DNA of 64,000 nucleotides from Gracilimonas sp. GTDB lineage: Bacteria; Bacteroidota; Rhodothermia; Balneolales; Balneolaceae. Below are positions 63,961 to 64,000 of this stretch, one piece after another; position 1 is the stretch's first letter; each line of letters starts with the position of its first letter. Below the pieces are notes generated by a model. That model saw only the letters and a list, made by a program, of their open reading frames with translations. It was not told where the DNA came from and did not search any database. The position numbers and the translations under genes are program-made. The stretch is taken from positions 696,894 to 760,893 of the forward strand of contig NZ_JAEPPI010000003.1 in the NCBI RefSeq assembly GCF_017641085.1, given 5' to 3'.

Positions 63961-64000
63961 ATGAAAACACATCAAAAATCACCCAAAGAGCTAAAAGAAA
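63961..64000 (+). CDS. start of the gene downstream of arsR (partial)
   Basis: ATG 63961 opens a frame running off the right edge: MKTHQKSPKELKE. It starts 40 bp after arsR in the same direction and would be controlled by it. Only 13 residues are visible; the product cannot be named. Confidence 0.5.
   Translation, partial: MKTHQKSPKELKE

Overview
The window looks like a chromosomal segment of a marine-type member of the Bacteroidota/FCB group, most likely the Balneolota/Rhodothermota lineage (Gracilimonas/Balneola-like). The reasons are: promoters of the TTG-N19-21-TAnnTTTG type; a secreted protein ending in a type A sorting domain with the LNQNYPNPFNPTTQI signature; weak Shine-Dalgarno sequences with several GTG/TTG starts; and a pterin carbinolamine dehydratase gene inside the complex I genes, an arrangement described in Rhodothermus marinus. 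Gene density is high. There is no prophage, CRISPR array or intact insertion sequence. The genus is an inference.

Layout. 1-5.9 kb: a leftward, translationally coupled membrane cluster (SpoIIM-like, membrane protein, DUF4129, DUF4350, MoxR ATPase, start of a DUF58-like protein) facing an RDD membrane protein. 6.3-12 kb: a secreted esterase with an inserted domain, heme O and heme A synthases (ctaB/ctaA), a small MerR regulator, a GtrB/DPM1-like glycosyltransferase and a lipoprotein. 12.1-15 kb: an APC permease fused to EIIA-like and RCK_C-like domains, then six tRNA genes read leftward (Pro, Arg, Cys, Glu, His, Glu). 15-18.6 kb: glycosyltransferase plus sugar-nucleotide epimerase, and an exported protein. 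18.7-28.4 kb: clpC, gpmI, rpsT, cmk, rpsA, a second moxR and uppP.

28.5-44.1 kb is a bioenergetic island. Complex I genes nuoJ-nuoK and nuoL-nuoM-(pcd)-nuoN lie on the plus strand and are separated by an eleven-gene Mrp-type cation/proton antiporter cluster on the minus strand, plus a BamA-like barrel gene. The Mrp cluster has no single large mrpA. The C-terminal parts of MrpA are two separate small genes, and there are three MrpD-like subunits, one of which lacks the usual TM7 lysine. nuoA-I are not in the window.

44.3-64 kb: a VapBC-like toxin-antitoxin pair, the rpsF-rpsR-rplI ribosomal operon, a DsbD-type thiol reductase, a 1,140-residue predicted outer-membrane protein with an odd start region, an ExbB-small protein-ExbD-ExbD energiser operon, thiL, ftsH, a TonB-dependent receptor followed by an internally duplicated secreted protein, and an ArsR-type repressor with its own operator at the right edge. 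Together the right half supplies proton/sodium motive force (Nuo, Mrp) and the machinery that spends it at the outer membrane (ExbB/ExbD, TonB receptor). I found no single clearly new system. The most unusual items are the Mrp-in-nuo arrangement, the permease-EIIA-RCK fusion, the esterase with an inserted domain and the ATG-TAA start of the outer-membrane protein gene.
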